A DNA stretch of 64,000 bases from Bacillus sp. OxB-1 (GCF_000829195.1 NZ_AP013294.1:2429001-2493000); one strand, 5' to 3'. Counted from the stretch's first letter, positions 26,014 through 35,614 are shown. The notes: generated by a model from the letters alone, not told the origin. Numbers and translations: made by a program.

Positions 26014-27075
26014 ATGAAAGCAGCAGTCGAAAGAGGAAATGTCCAAAAAGGTAAATCGGTCATGAAGGCGGCAGTTGTAAGCGAATTCAAACAGGAATTG
26101 GCAGTTCAGGAGCTGCCTAAACCGACACCAGGGCCTGGTCAGGCACTTGTGAAAATGGAAGCATGTGGGGTATGTCATACCGATCTGCATGCAGTGAATG
26201 GCGATTGGCCAGTCAAACCGAAACTTCCGCTCATCCCGGGGCATGAAGGGGTCGGTGTCGTAGAAGCGATTGGGCCGGGCGTGACATCCGTGAAAGTGGG
26301 AGATCGTGTCGGGATTCCATGGTTGTATTCGGCATGCGGGGAATGTGATTATTGCCTAAGCGGCGAGGAAACGCTTTGCCTTGACCAAGAGAATGGTGGG
26401 TACTCTGTTGACGGGGCTTACGCAGAATATTGTCTGGCAGCAGCGGACTACGTGGCAAAAATTCCGGAAGGTCTCAGTTCTGTGGATGCGGCCCCTATTT
26501 TATGCGCAGGTGTGACGACTTATAAGGCGCTTAAAGTCTGTGGAGCGAAGCCGGGTGATTGGGTCGCGATTTATGGAATCGGTGGACTTGGGCATGTCGC
26601 GTTGCAGTATGCAAAAGCGATGGGATTCAATGTAGTGGCAGTTGACATTGCAGATGAAAAGCTTGAACTTGCGAAAGATTTAGGGGCCGATGTAACGGTG
26701 AATGGCTTGAAAGGGGATCCGGCTGATGCGATTCAAGCTCAAGTCGGCGGAGTGCAGGCGGCTATCAGTGTTGCCGTGACGAAGAGTGCATTTGAACAGG
26801 CCTATCGCTCGGTCAAACGCGGGGGTACGCTCGTCGTAGTCGGATTGCCAAATGATGAGTTGCCAATCCCTATTTTCAACACGGTATTAAATGGCGTTTC
26901 CGTGAAAGGTTCCATCGTCGGTACACGAATCGATATGAAAGAAGCACTGGATTTTGCTGCGCGTGGCAAGGTGAAGGCCCAGATTGAAACCGCGCCGCTT
27001 TCCGAAGTGAATAACATCTTGGATAAAATGACGAACGGGAAAATCAACGGACGAATCGTATTGACATTTGATTGA
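26014..27075 (+). CDS. adhP: Zinc-dependent alcohol dehydrogenase AdhP
   Basis: This medium-chain zinc dehydrogenase oxidises ethanol or other primary alcohols with NAD. The catalytic zinc ligands lie in [16 protein letters not shown] and [12 protein letters not shown], and the structural zinc cysteines in [15 protein letters not shown]. The Rossmann motif is [15 protein letters not shown], with VAVDIADEK after it. ATG 26014 has a perfect AAAGGAGG, but the usual family start is the ATG at 26062, itself preceded by AAAAGGT. The 16 extra residues begin MKAAV, the same as the second start, suggesting a local duplication. The gene follows a sigma-54 promoter and is 54 bp ahead of an aldehyde dehydrogenase. 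Confidence 0.93.
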   Translation: MKAAVERGNVQKGKSVMKAAVVSEFKQELAVQELPKPTPGPGQALVKMEACGVCHTDLHAVNGDWPVKPKLPLIPGHEGVGVVEAIGPGVTSVKVGDRVGIPWLYSACGECDYCLSGEETLCLDQENGGYSVDGAYAEYCLAAADYVAKIPEGLSSVDAAPILCAGVTTYKALKVCGAKPGDWVAIYGIGGLGHVALQYAKAMGFNVVAVDIADEKLELAKDLGADVTVNGLKGDPADAIQAQVGGVQAAISVAVTKSAFEQAYRSVKRGGTLVVVGLPNDELPIPIFNTVLNGVSVKGSIVGTRIDMKEALDFAARGKVKAQIETAPLSEVNNILDKMTNGKINGRIVLTFD

Positions 27076-27129
27076 TATAAGCAACCTAATTGCCAAATAG
27101 ATAGAGGATGGGACGAGGAGGGATCATGG

Positions 27130-28671
27130 ATGGTGCAAGCTATCGAGAACAAAGTGTATGCCTTTCCGAATACGGAAGGAGCCATAGTAAATTATAAAAA
27201 GCGTTATGACAACTACATCGGCGGAAAATGGACAGTTCCTGTCAATGGTCTCTATTTTGAGAACGTAACGCCGGTAACGGGTAAAAAGTTTACCGAAGTC
27301 GCAAGATCGACCGCTGAAGATATTGAGCTGGCCTTGGACGCGGCACATGCTGCGAAAGAAAAATGGGGAAAGACATCTGTTGCAGTCCGTTCTAATATCC
27401 TTTTGAAAATTGCAGAACGTATGGAACAGAATCTGGAAATGCTCGCCGTGGCGGAGACATGGGAAAACGGAAAAGCGGTGCGCGAGACATTGAATGCGGA
27501 TTTGCCGCTTGCAATCGATCATTTCCGCTATTTTGCTTCTGCCATACGAGCGCAAGAAGGCGGCGTCAGTCAGCTGGATGACGATACGGTTGCGTATCAT
27601 TTCCATGAGCCGATCGGGGTTGTCGGGCAGATTATTCCGTGGAATTTTCCGTTGCTCATGGCTGTCTGGAAACTCGCTCCTGCGCTTGCTGCGGGGAATT
27701 GTGTCGTGCTGAAACCGGCGGAACAGACGCCGGCATCCATTATGGTGTTAGTGGAATTGATTGAGGATTTATTGCCGCCAGGCGTGCTGAATGTGGTCAA
27801 CGGGTTCGGGCTGGAAGCCGGAAAACCGCTGGCATCCAATCCGCGGATCGGGAAAATTGCTTTTACGGGTGAAACGACGACGGGACGCCTAATTATGCAG
27901 TACGCTTCTCAAAATATCATTCCGGCAACGTTGGAGCTTGGAGGAAAATCGCCAAATATTTTCTTTGAGGATGTGCTGGCTGAGGACGATGCGTTTCTGG
28001 ATAAAGCCGTTGAGGGATTTGTCATGTTCGCGTTGAATCAAGGGGAAGTTTGCACTTGTCCATCGCGTGCCCTAATCCAAGAGTCCATTTACGATCGATT
28101 CATGGAGCGTGCCTTGGAACGGGTGAAGGCGATTAAAATCGGAAATCCACTGGATCCGACCGTCATGATGGGGGCACAGGCTTCGACCGAACAACTGGAA
28201 AAAATCCTTTCCTATCTGGATATCGGGAAGCAGGAAGGGGCTGAATGCCTCATCGGCGGTGCGCAAAATAAATTGGAAGGCGAGTTGAAAGGTGGATACT
28301 ACATCCAACCGACTGTTTTTAAAGGAAATAATAAAATGCGCATTTTCCAGGAAGAAATTTTTGGTCCCGTTGTATCCGTGACTACGTTCAAGAACAAAGA
28401 AGAGGCATTGGAAATCGCCAATGATACATTATACGGTTTAGGCTCGGGTGTGTGGACGCGTGATATGAATACGGCATACCGTTTCGGGCGCGGGATCCAA
28501 GCGGGACGTGTTTGGACAAATTGTTACCACGCTTATCCGGCGCATGCCGCATTCGGGGGCTACAAAGCTTCGGGAATCGGTCGGGAAAACCATTTGATGA
28601 TGTTAAGTCATTATCAACAGACGAAAAATATGCTTGTCAGTTATGCGGAAAATAAGCAAGGGTTCTTTTAA
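27130..28671 (+). CDS. NAD-dependent aldehyde dehydrogenase (acetaldehyde type)
   Basis: The 513-residue ALDH closely resembles AcoD/ExaC acetaldehyde dehydrogenases, which oxidise the product of the upstream alcohol dehydrogenase to acetate. Key segments are [19 protein letters not shown], the catalytic-glutamate motif LELGGKSPN (near residue 265), the catalytic-cysteine region [16 protein letters not shown] (near 300) and [10 protein letters not shown]. The start at 27130 is 7 bp from GAGGAGGG. It is the second gene of the sigma-54 operon. Confidence 0.93.
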   Translation: MVQAIENKVYAFPNTEGAIVNYKKRYDNYIGGKWTVPVNGLYFENVTPVTGKKFTEVARSTAEDIELALDAAHAAKEKWGKTSVAVRSNILLKIAERMEQNLEMLAVAETWENGKAVRETLNADLPLAIDHFRYFASAIRAQEGGVSQLDDDTVAYHFHEPIGVVGQIIPWNFPLLMAVWKLAPALAAGNCVVLKPAEQTPASIMVLVELIEDLLPPGVLNVVNGFGLEAGKPLASNPRIGKIAFTGETTTGRLIMQYASQNIIPATLELGGKSPNIFFEDVLAEDDAFLDKAVEGFVMFALNQGEVCTCPSRALIQESIYDRFMERALERVKAIKIGNPLDPTVMMGAQASTEQLEKILSYLDIGKQEGAECLIGGAQNKLEGELKGGYYIQPTVFKGNNKMRIFQEEIFGPVVSVTTFKNKEEALEIANDTLYGLGSGVWTRDMNTAYRFGRGIQAGRVWTNCYHAYPAHAAFGGYKASGIGRENHLMMLSHYQQTKNMLVSYAENKQGFF

Positions 28672-28678
28672 TAGCAGA

Positions 28679-28737
28679 AAAAAGAGGGTGTCCTCCGGTT
28701 TGGTATATGACGAACCGGAAGGATAGCCCTCTTTTTT
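28679..28737. terminator. Bidirectional terminator
   Basis: Outer stem AAAAAGAGGG/CCCTCTTTTTT and inner TCCTCCGGTT/AACCGGAAGGA form a long hairpin between the convergent aldehyde dehydrogenase and response-regulator genes. The stop codon of the latter is part of it. Confidence 0.88.
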
Positions 28738-30160
28738 AGGTTTCATTCAAATAATAGCGGATTCTTCTTTGGGTAACTCCGAGTTTTTGGGCGGTTTCTT
28801 TCCGGCAGCCTGCTGTTTCGTGAAGCGATTTTTTGATGAGGGCGGCGGCTGTACGTTTTTCCATCTTTTTAATAAGGGAAAGCACGTCGTCCAGAGAGCG
28901 TTGTTCTTGCCCGTTATAAATGTCCATCACTTTTTTTGAAAATTTGTTCCACTCATCGGGGAAACGAACGGGTTCGACTGATGGAGCAACAGGAAAAGAT
29001 TTAGTTTGTCCTGTGAGTCGAACTGGCAGCAAATCGGGTGTGATGACAGCCCCTTCGCTTGAGATGGCGGCTGTTCTCCGGATTACATTGGATAGCTCCC
29101 GCATGTTTCCCGGCCAATCATATTGGCTCAATAGTTCCAATGCGTCTGGAGAAAAAGTGAACGTCTCCCCGTAACGCTTCAGGAACAAGTCGACCAATAG
29201 TGGAATGTCTTCTTGTCGTTCCCGTAGGGGAGGGATGATCAATTTCACAACATCGAGCCGGAATAATAGATCCTCTCTGAAAGCCCCGCGCTGTACGGCT
29301 TCTTCGAGATTGACGTGTGAAGCAGCAATAATCCGGGCGGATGTGCGCTCCGTTTTCGTGCCTCCGATCTTCATGAACTCGCCTGTTTCGAGCACCCGCA
29401 ATAATTTAACTTGAGTCGATAGGGAGGCTTCCGCTACCTCATCAAGAAATAAAGTGCCTGATGAAGCAGCTTCAAAAAAACCGGCCCGATCTGTCATGGC
29501 CCCGGTGAAAGCGCCTTTTACATGGCCGAATAACTCACTTTCCAAAAGCGATTCGGAAAGGGCGCCACAGTTAATGTTCAGCAGGGGACCGGCAGACCGC
29601 TCGCTTGCCGCATGGATGAATTTGGTCAGCACTTCTTTTCCAGTGCCTGTTTCGCCTTCTATTAAAACCGTAATCTGCTTAGAGGCAATTTTATAGGCGA
29701 GTTCATAAAGCTGATGCATGGGACGGCTGGTCCCTAAAAAGCAACCCAATTCTTGGGCGATCCGTTCATATTTCGCTTCTTCCCCCGCATTGGATGGTTG
29801 ATCCAATAGAAGACGGTCAATCAATTGATCGATTGCGTTAATATCTTCGAATGGTTTTTCAATAAAATCCGTTGCCCCATGTTTAATGGCGTCTACCGCA
29901 ATTTTTACTGTGCTGTAACCGGTCATCACAACACAGGGACAATGCGGTGCTTGCCTTTTCATCATCTTCAACACATCAATGCCGTTTCGATCAGGAAGCC
30001 GAACGTCGATGAAGGCGAGTTGGAACGACGAAAAATCAGAAATTCTATCTAATTCATCTCCACTTTTGACATGTGTTGATTTGAAACCTTTTAATTCAAT
30101 AAGACGGGATAAGAATCGGCCGAGTTCTATTTCATCTTCAACAATTAAAATATGCTTCAA
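28736..30160 (-). CDS. NtrC-type sigma-54-dependent response regulator
   Basis: The 474-residue protein has a receiver domain (1-120, phosphoacceptor Asp52 in AFIDVRLPDRNG), an AAA+ sigma-54 activation domain and a C-terminal Fis-type helix-turn-helix (KETAQKLGVTQRRIRYYL). The AAA+ domain has Walker A GETGTGKE, the sigma-54 contact loop GAFTGA and Walker B GTLFLDEVAEA. The start is TTG 30160, 4 bp from the kinase stop and aligned with receiver domains (MKHILIVEDE); the longer frame to 30343 lies inside the kinase gene. It very probably activates the -24/-12 promoter at 25960 when phosphorylated by the adjacent kinase. Confidence 0.93.
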   Translation of the reverse strand: MKHILIVEDEIELGRFLSRLIELKGFKSTHVKSGDELDRISDFSSFQLAFIDVRLPDRNGIDVLKMMKRQAPHCPCVVMTGYSTVKIAVDAIKHGATDFIEKPFEDINAIDQLIDRLLLDQPSNAGEEAKYERIAQELGCFLGTSRPMHQLYELAYKIASKQITVLIEGETGTGKEVLTKFIHAASERSAGPLLNINCGALSESLLESELFGHVKGAFTGAMTDRAGFFEAASSGTLFLDEVAEASLSTQVKLLRVLETGEFMKIGGTKTERTSARIIAASHVNLEEAVQRGAFREDLLFRLDVVKLIIPPLRERQEDIPLLVDLFLKRYGETFTFSPDALELLSQYDWPGNMRELSNVIRRTAAISSEGAVITPDLLPVRLTGQTKSFPVAPSVEPVRFPDEWNKFSKKVMDIYNGQEQRSLDDVLSLIKKMEKRTAAALIKKSLHETAGCRKETAQKLGVTQRRIRYYLNET

Positions 30161-30164
30161 GTTT

Positions 30165-31799
30165 TCACAGCCTTTCAGCAGATAATGGAATGGACAGAGA
30201 AAATGTAGTGCCGCTGCCTTCATTGGTTGTGACGGATAATGTCCCGTCATGCGCTTGTGCAATCCCCAAACTGACGGACAAGCCGAGCCCGGTTCCATTG
30301 TCGGCATCTTTTGTCGTAAAGAAGGGATGGAAAATGTCGTCAAGCACTTCTTTCGCGATGCCTATCCCATTATCTGCGATAGATAAAATGGCAGATTCGT
30401 TTTGGAATTCAGTTTGAATGTGAATCTTCTTTTCATCTACCGGAGCGATGGTCAGCGCATCTTTGGCATTCATCAGCAAGTTGACGGCCACTTGTACGAG
30501 CTGCTGTAAGTTGCCGTTCAATAGAGGAAGGGCAGGATCGAGATCTACTTCAATTGAAATATGATGCTGTTCAATTTGCCTGCGGGTCAAACGAAGAGCT
30601 TCTGTGACGGCATCGCTGAGCGAACAAGGTTTAAAGATAGGGATTTCCTGGCGTGAAAAAGCGAGCAAGCTGCGGATAATCGTCCGGCATCTTTTCCCGC
30701 ACTGATCGATGTCATCGAGCAATGGTTTGATGTCCTTATTTGCAGACTGGGTCCTCAATAGAAGTTGTGTGTTGCCGATGATGGCGGTTAGCGGGTTATT
30801 CAGCTCATGTGCAACGCCTGCCGCCATTTCCCCGATGGCCGCCAACTGTCCGGAATGCATAAGCTGCGCTTCCATGAGACGTTTTTCAGTCACATCTTTC
30901 CGGTAGAGAATAACCGCATCAATGGAGCCGTCAATTCCGAAAAGCGGGTAGCAGGAACAATCATAAATTTTGTTTTTATAATGCAGTTCGGCGGACTGCG
31001 GTTTTTTTGTTTGAATGGTCATTTGAAAAGGGTCTTCTGTGGACCGAGCGGCTTGTTCCATGAATTGGCCAATATTTTCCCCGATGTCAAATGGCCAGTC
31101 CAACCGAGCAGCATCATTTCTTGATAAAATGGTGCCATCGGGAGCGATGATCAAAATTGCGTCAGAGACGGCTCGGAAAGTCTCTTCCCACTGCTGTTTT
31201 CCAGCTAGCACTTCTCCGTAAAGCCGTGCATTTTCCATACAAACCGCTATTTGATCTGCAAAATGAAAAAAGAAAGAGATGTCGTCTTCATCGCACTGAA
31301 AATGGGTTCGGCTGCCGAGCGACAATACCCCAATCGTTTTTCCACTGCTTTTCAATGGGAAAAGATGCACGGAGGCGAGACCAAGATGCTGGAATGCTTC
31401 TTTTTCAAAGAAAGCTTCGTTTTCATTTTCGTCATAAAAGGCGTATTGTCCTGTTGTAAAGACCTTATGATAGAGCGAGTCCTCCTTCGGGAAAAGCGTG
31501 TTTTTTTCTAAGTAAATATCATGTTCCGGATAGACATAGGATAGGGCGAGCTTATGGTCATCTACCAGGGCGGCGCTGACTCGATCAATCGGGTACACGG
31601 TCTTTAGTTTGGCAAGGGCATTTTCCAACATATGCGCTACCGAAAAATCAACCGTAAAACTGCGCATCACTTCATTGATGATTTCCAATTGGCTGTTTTT
31701 CTTTTTTAATTGGTCTACTGTTGTTTTTAGCTCAGAATAATAATTCCGTTTGGAAGACTGGACGCCGGTTAATAAATCAATCATTTCAAGTCGATTCAT
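30165..31799 (-). CDS. Cytoplasmic sensor histidine kinase (GAF-PAS-HisKA)
   Basis: The 544-residue kinase has no membrane segment. A coiled coil lies at about 15-45, a GAF domain at about 50-200 and a PAS domain at about 215-310. The HisKA box VAHELNNPLTAIIG has phosphorylated His331, and HATPase motifs include NLLMNAKDAL (N box), ADNGIGI and GTGLGLS. The lack of transmembrane helices suggests an internal signal, perhaps alcohol, aldehyde or redox state. It lies between iron alcohol dehydrogenase and the NtrC-type regulator in one operon. ATG 31799 has AGGTG 6 bp upstream. Confidence 0.92.
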   Translation of the reverse strand: MNRLEMIDLLTGVQSSKRNYYSELKTTVDQLKKKNSQLEIINEVMRSFTVDFSVAHMLENALAKLKTVYPIDRVSAALVDDHKLALSYVYPEHDIYLEKNTLFPKEDSLYHKVFTTGQYAFYDENENEAFFEKEAFQHLGLASVHLFPLKSSGKTIGVLSLGSRTHFQCDEDDISFFFHFADQIAVCMENARLYGEVLAGKQQWEETFRAVSDAILIIAPDGTILSRNDAARLDWPFDIGENIGQFMEQAARSTEDPFQMTIQTKKPQSAELHYKNKIYDCSCYPLFGIDGSIDAVILYRKDVTEKRLMEAQLMHSGQLAAIGEMAAGVAHELNNPLTAIIGNTQLLLRTQSANKDIKPLLDDIDQCGKRCRTIIRSLLAFSRQEIPIFKPCSLSDAVTEALRLTRRQIEQHHISIEVDLDPALPLLNGNLQQLVQVAVNLLMNAKDALTIAPVDEKKIHIQTEFQNESAILSIADNGIGIAKEVLDDIFHPFFTTKDADNGTGLGLSVSLGIAQAHDGTLSVTTNEGSGTTFSLSIPLSAERL

Positions 31800-31808
31800 C
31801 GCAAACAC

Positions 31809-32951
31809 CTACAAAGCCTGCCGAAGAAGATACGCTACTTCTTCCGCTGAAATATCACGGGGATTGGTGATCATACACGCATCCAATAACGCGATTTCGC
31901 TGATGACGGGAATGGCTGATTCTTCAAACCCCATTTCAGCTAATGTTAAAGGCGCGCCGATATCGACCGCGAGTTTCCTTACATGGCTTACCGCTTTTTC
32001 ACAGGCTGTTGAGACGGAGAGGGAGCTGACGTTTTCTCCCATCAATTCAGCAATCGTCTTGAACTTCTCCGGTGCAGCCAGCGCATTGAATTCCATGACG
32101 TGAGGAAGCAGGACGGCATTAATATCGCCGTGCAAAAAAGGGTAGCGGCCCCCGATTGTATGCGACATGGCATGGACAGCACCGAGGATGGCATTGGAAA
32201 AGGCGAGTCCGGCGTGAAGGCTGGCCATCGCCATTTTCTCTTTCGCTTCCATGTTAAAGCGGGAAGCGACGGATGGCCGCAGGAATTGGGAAGACAAGCG
32301 GATCGCATTTTTGGCATGCACATCCGTCAGCGGGGTAGCGGCAATGCTGACGAAGGATTCGATTGCGTGTGTCAGCACATCCAGCCCAGTGGATGCCGTA
32401 AGACGCGCACTTTTTGTAGCCAGTACGTCGGGATCGATTATTGCGATATCCGGGACCAACGACTTTGAAACAATCGTCATTTTGATATGACGTTCGCTAT
32501 CGACGATTACGGAGAACTGAGACACTTCCGAACCTGAACCGGCCGTCGTCGAGACCATGACAAGTGGAGGAAGAGGCTTGGAAATGCGATCCACCCCTTC
32601 ATAATCACGGATATGTCCGCCATTGGTTGCCAGGATCGCAGCTGCTTTTGCAATGTCAATGGCACTGCCGCCGCCGACTCCGATGAGCGCGTCGCATTCA
32701 TTTTTGAGATAAACTTGCGCACAGTTTTCGGCTTCGATCTCTTTCGGATTTATACTGATGTCTGAGAAAAGAACCGAAGCGAGTCCCGCTTCCTGGCAAC
32801 TTTGTTCAATAAACTCCACCCACCCCGCATCCAGTACCCCTTGATCTGTCACAATGAGCACATTTCGTGCCCCGAGACGCGCACAGCTTTCGCCGGCTTG
32901 ATTTATGGAACCGCTTCCAAAGATGATTTCAGGCATAACAAATTTATACAT
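31809..32951 (-). CDS. Iron-containing alcohol dehydrogenase (group III)
   Basis: The 380-residue protein has the GGGSAIDIAKA NAD site near residue 93, STTAGSGSEVSQFSVI and the metal-binding histidines in DVLTHAIESF and HAMSHTIGGRYPFLHGDINAV. These enzymes interconvert alcohols and aldehydes; substrate choice is not readable. It is the first gene of the operon with the two-component system and is transcribed away from the stalk-protein gene. It may serve a regulatory or sensing role beside the sigma-54 controlled adhP. GAGGTG precedes the ATG. Confidence 0.92.
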   Translation of the reverse strand: MYKFVMPEIIFGSGSINQAGESCARLGARNVLIVTDQGVLDAGWVEFIEQSCQEAGLASVLFSDISINPKEIEAENCAQVYLKNECDALIGVGGGSAIDIAKAAAILATNGGHIRDYEGVDRISKPLPPLVMVSTTAGSGSEVSQFSVIVDSERHIKMTIVSKSLVPDIAIIDPDVLATKSARLTASTGLDVLTHAIESFVSIAATPLTDVHAKNAIRLSSQFLRPSVASRFNMEAKEKMAMASLHAGLAFSNAILGAVHAMSHTIGGRYPFLHGDINAVLLPHVMEFNALAAPEKFKTIAELMGENVSSLSVSTACEKAVSHVRKLAVDIGAPLTLAEMGFEESAIPVISEIALLDACMITNPRDISAEEVAYLLRQAL

Positions 32952-32987
32952 ATTGATACACCTCTTATTCGTTCAACTATTCTATCT

Positions 32988-32996
32988 ATTATAACA
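32988..32996 (-). promoter_or_regulatory. Extended -10 promoter of the Fe-ADH/kinase/regulator operon
   Basis: On the minus strand TGTTATAAT is an extended -10 element about 37 bp before the start codon. No good -35 is present, which an extended -10 can tolerate. Confidence 0.55.
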
Positions 32997-33099
32997 TTAT
33001 TTTCTAGAAGCTAACATTTTTAATTGGAAGCTCCTCATATTTGCCTAAAATATGGAAATAATACTTTCGTAACTGGCAAACGTTACAGTTGAAACATAT

Positions 33100-33113
33100 A
33101 CTGAATATTCAGT
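33100..33113. promoter_or_regulatory. Perfect palindrome upstream of the stalk protein gene
   Basis: ACTGAATATTCAGT is a perfect 14-bp palindrome 25 bp before the start codon; GTAAC-N8-GTTAC lies just before it. Either could be an operator. Confidence 0.4.
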
Positions 33114-33138
33114 TGTAAATATGGGAGGAGGCTGTAAT

Positions 33139-34365
33139 ATGACTGGTCGTATTTTCCGTTTGCTTGTTTGTCTTGCTGCCATTTTTGTCATTGGAGTATG
33201 TTCGCAACAAGGGAAAGCCTCTGCAAGGTCATCAGACTCTATCATTAAAATCTATTTGAATACGGAAGAGTTGGAAACCAATGTTCCGGCTAAGATCAAA
33301 AATGGCGCCACTTTCGTTCCGGTACGGGCTGTCTTCGAATCATTGGGGATGAAGGTCATTTGGGAGCCGAAGAAACAATTGCTTACGTTACAAGACGGTG
33401 AGAAGACGGCGGTTTCGTTAATTGCCGGAGAAAAAAAGGCGAAAGTAAATAATCAAACGATCACTCTAGAAGCGGCAGCGGAAAATATTGGTGGGGCATT
33501 GCAAGTCCCGCTTCACTTGGTGGGAGATGCTACGGGGGCTATTGTGTACTGGGACCCTTACGTCGCGGAAGTTTCGATTCTTACAACGAAATTTATGAAA
33601 GATAATCATATTGATAAAGCAGAATTGGATAAAGAGGTAAAAAAGTACTTGGATGCAAAAGCTAAGGAAGAGGCAGCCAAGAAAAAAGCGGACCCAAAGC
33701 CTAAAATACAAAAAAAGCCGAAGACGCCTGTAGATTTGAATAAATTAAACGGCATGTATGCAGGATTCCGGAGTGATTTTGGCGGATATGAATGCGCCGG
33801 CATGTGTTGGGACATCTACACCTTCTTGCCGAATAAAAAAGTATTGATCGGCCCGCCGGCGAACGGAGGCCCGGAAACGATTAATTGCAAAAAGGAAAAA
33901 TGTCTGACGTACTCGATCGGCAAGGGGCAGCTCAAGCTGAGCAACGGGAAATCTCTGCCTATCAAGAAGTCGGAAAGTGGGTTTCTTATGATCAACGGGA
34001 TTACATTAACTAAAGTTGAGCCTGTTCCGAAAGGGACCACTTTTAATAATAAGTATATTTATAGGGGCTACTCCGGCTTGATTGGCGTTACGCCTGCAGC
34101 CAACTCATGGACGTACACATTGAACCTCCGCAAAAATGGAACGTTCGAGCTATCAGGCATAAGCATAGGCAGTTTGACGGCAAATAGCGACATCTCGACA
34201 AACGCCAGCGGTTCCAGCAAGGATCAAAAAGGAACGTATAAAATCCAAAACAATACGATTACAATGACCGGCAGTGATGGAAAAGTCCATAAATCCTTGT
34301 TCTTCATCCATGATTCCGATGTGAAAGATATCCAGGTTGGGCTGAGGAACTATTATGCGGATTGA
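33139..34365 (+). CDS. Secreted copper-amine-oxidase-like stalk domain protein
   Basis: The 408-residue exported protein has an N-terminal signal peptide (about residues 4-32). A copper amine oxidase N-terminal-like stalk domain of the kind common in Firmicutes surface proteins follows (GATFVPVRAVFESLGMKVIW, then VPLHLVGDATGAIVYWD). A Lys/Ala-rich linker (about 165-205) comes next, and then a C-terminal region I do not recognise. That part has four cysteines (ECAGMCWDIY, NCKKEKCLTY). No amine oxidase active site is present, so this is not an enzyme of that class. ATG 33139 has GGGAGGAGG 7 bp upstream. A perfect 14-bp palindrome (33100-33113) lies in the upstream region. Confidence 0.78.
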   Translation: MTGRIFRLLVCLAAIFVIGVCSQQGKASARSSDSIIKIYLNTEELETNVPAKIKNGATFVPVRAVFESLGMKVIWEPKKQLLTLQDGEKTAVSLIAGEKKAKVNNQTITLEAAAENIGGALQVPLHLVGDATGAIVYWDPYVAEVSILTTKFMKDNHIDKAELDKEVKKYLDAKAKEEAAKKKADPKPKIQKKPKTPVDLNKLNGMYAGFRSDFGGYECAGMCWDIYTFLPNKKVLIGPPANGGPETINCKKEKCLTYSIGKGQLKLSNGKSLPIKKSESGFLMINGITLTKVEPVPKGTTFNNKYIYRGYSGLIGVTPAANSWTYTLNLRKNGTFELSGISIGSLTANSDISTNASGSSKDQKGTYKIQNNTITMTGSDGKVHKSLFFIHDSDVKDIQVGLRNYYAD

Positions 34366-34368
34366 CGT

Positions 34369-34504
34369 GGTGACAGTCACCTTTACAAATCTGACACGAT
34401 TCAGAATAGTTTCCGAATTGTTTAGGTGACCTTTTCGAGGGAGCGCATGTGCGAGTGGCATGCGTTTCTTTTTTTATGGGTGGTTTGCCTAGGTGACTGT
34501 CACC
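34369..34504. repeat. GGTGACAGTCACC-family element, split by a terminator hairpin
   Basis: It starts with GGTGACAGTCACC (34369-34381), continues with the family core CACGATTCAGAATAGTTTCC and a truncated end AGGTGACC (34424-34431). A second end AGGTGACTGTCACC follows at 34491-34504. Between them lies a terminator (34444-34475). It starts 3 bp after the stop codon of the stalk protein gene. Confidence 0.75.
34444..34475 (+). terminator. Terminator of the stalk protein gene
   Basis: CGCATG/CATGCG with a 9-nt loop is followed by TTTCTTTTTTT. It is embedded in the repeat element. Confidence 0.7.
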
Positions 34505-34591
34505 TTTACAGAGCGAGTTCTGCTTTCCTTCCACAAACCATCAGTCAATGCTACGATAAGATAAACTATTTTATAAGGCGAGGGGTTTTTT

Positions 34592-35251
34592 ATGTTCCGT
34601 ACTCAATTGAAAGAACAGTTGCAGCAAAATCAATCCCGGTTCATCGGGGAGGAGACGGCTTTGCGTTCGGCGGTGTTGATTCCATTGGTGCAGGTGGGGG
34701 ATGAGTGGCATGTCCTCTTTGAAGTTCGTGCTGCCACGATGCGCACACAGCCGGGCGATATTTGTTTTCCGGGCGGCCGGATTGATGCAACGGATCCGTC
34801 TCCGCTCGCGGCGGCTTTACGGGAGACCCAGGAAGAACTAGGGGTGGATCCTGCCACGGTAGAGATTTTAGGGCAGTTAAGTCCGTATGTGGCCACCCCT
34901 TCCTTTGTCATTTATCCGTTTGTGGCAGCGATCGAGTACGATCAAATCATCCATTCATACAACAAAGACGAGGTCGCAGAAGTATTCACCGTGCCCGTCG
35001 AATGGCTGCTGCATTATGAGCCGTATATGCACCGGGTCATTGTGGAGCCCGTACCGCCAAACGATTTTCCGTTTGACAAAATTATCAACGGGGCGCAGTA
35101 TCAATGGAGAACCCGATATTTGGAAGAATGGTTTTTTGATTATGGAACTTATACCATTTGGGGGTTGACGGGGAAGATTTTAAAGCATTTCGTCGAAATC
35201 ATGAAGCAAGAAACGATGCTTTTGACGAAAGATGGGCAAGAGCAGTCTTGA
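34592..35251 (+). CDS. Nudix hydrolase, CoA pyrophosphatase (NudL-like)
   Basis: The 219-residue protein shows the NudL/Nudt7-type Nudix box: PGDICFPGGRIDATD, then AALRETQEELGV around residues 60-90, with the extra residues typical of this subgroup. Such enzymes cleave CoA or its derivatives into phosphopantetheine and 3',5'-ADP. The C-terminal Tyr/Trp-rich part (FFDYGTYTIWGLTGKIL) is also typical. It stands alone with GGCGAGGGG upstream, and a stalk-domain remnant follows. Confidence 0.88.
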   Translation: MFRTQLKEQLQQNQSRFIGEETALRSAVLIPLVQVGDEWHVLFEVRAATMRTQPGDICFPGGRIDATDPSPLAAALRETQEELGVDPATVEILGQLSPYVATPSFVIYPFVAAIEYDQIIHSYNKDEVAEVFTVPVEWLLHYEPYMHRVIVEPVPPNDFPFDKIINGAQYQWRTRYLEEWFFDYGTYTIWGLTGKILKHFVEIMKQETMLLTKDGQEQS

Positions 35252-35260
35252 TGTGTAGAT

Positions 35261-35581
35261 TTGAGTAGAAGGTGCCAGGAACCTGTCAAGGAAGAGGAGA
35301 CGGACTCTGTCATCGAAACAATCATCGCATCTGATTCTTACGAAGTGGAAGGGACCAAAATGGTGCCGCTACGCCTTCTGGCCGAAGAACTCGGGTATAA
35401 AGTGGAATCGACTGGAAATGGGGCAATTCTCTCCAAGGGCGCCCTTTCCTATACAATTACACGCGGAGAAAAAGCATACGGCTATAACAAGGCGCTGCGT
35501 TATTTCGACGTAGCCCCGGCACTCCTGGAACCTTCAAAAACATACGTCCCAATGGAATTCATTGAACAATTGATGAAATGA
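35261..35581 (+). pseudogene. Truncated copper-amine-oxidase-like stalk domain
   Basis: About 100 codons read as the second half of a stalk domain (VEGTKMVPLRLLAEELGYKV, and KTYVPMEFIEQL at the end), homologous in style to the gene at 33139. The start is a TTG without ribosome site. The first codons run through GGTGCCAGGAACC, the end of the second palindromic repeat family. It has neither signal peptide nor the rest of the protein, so it is most likely a 3' remnant. Confidence 0.6.
35271..35283. repeat. End of a GGTGCCTGGCACC-family element
   Basis: GGTGCCAGGAACC differs from the palindrome by one base. It sits exactly at the 5' end of the truncated stalk-domain frame. Confidence 0.45.
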
Positions 35582-35614
35582 TGCATTCGGATCGTTAAAA
35601 AATCCATTTGAAAT

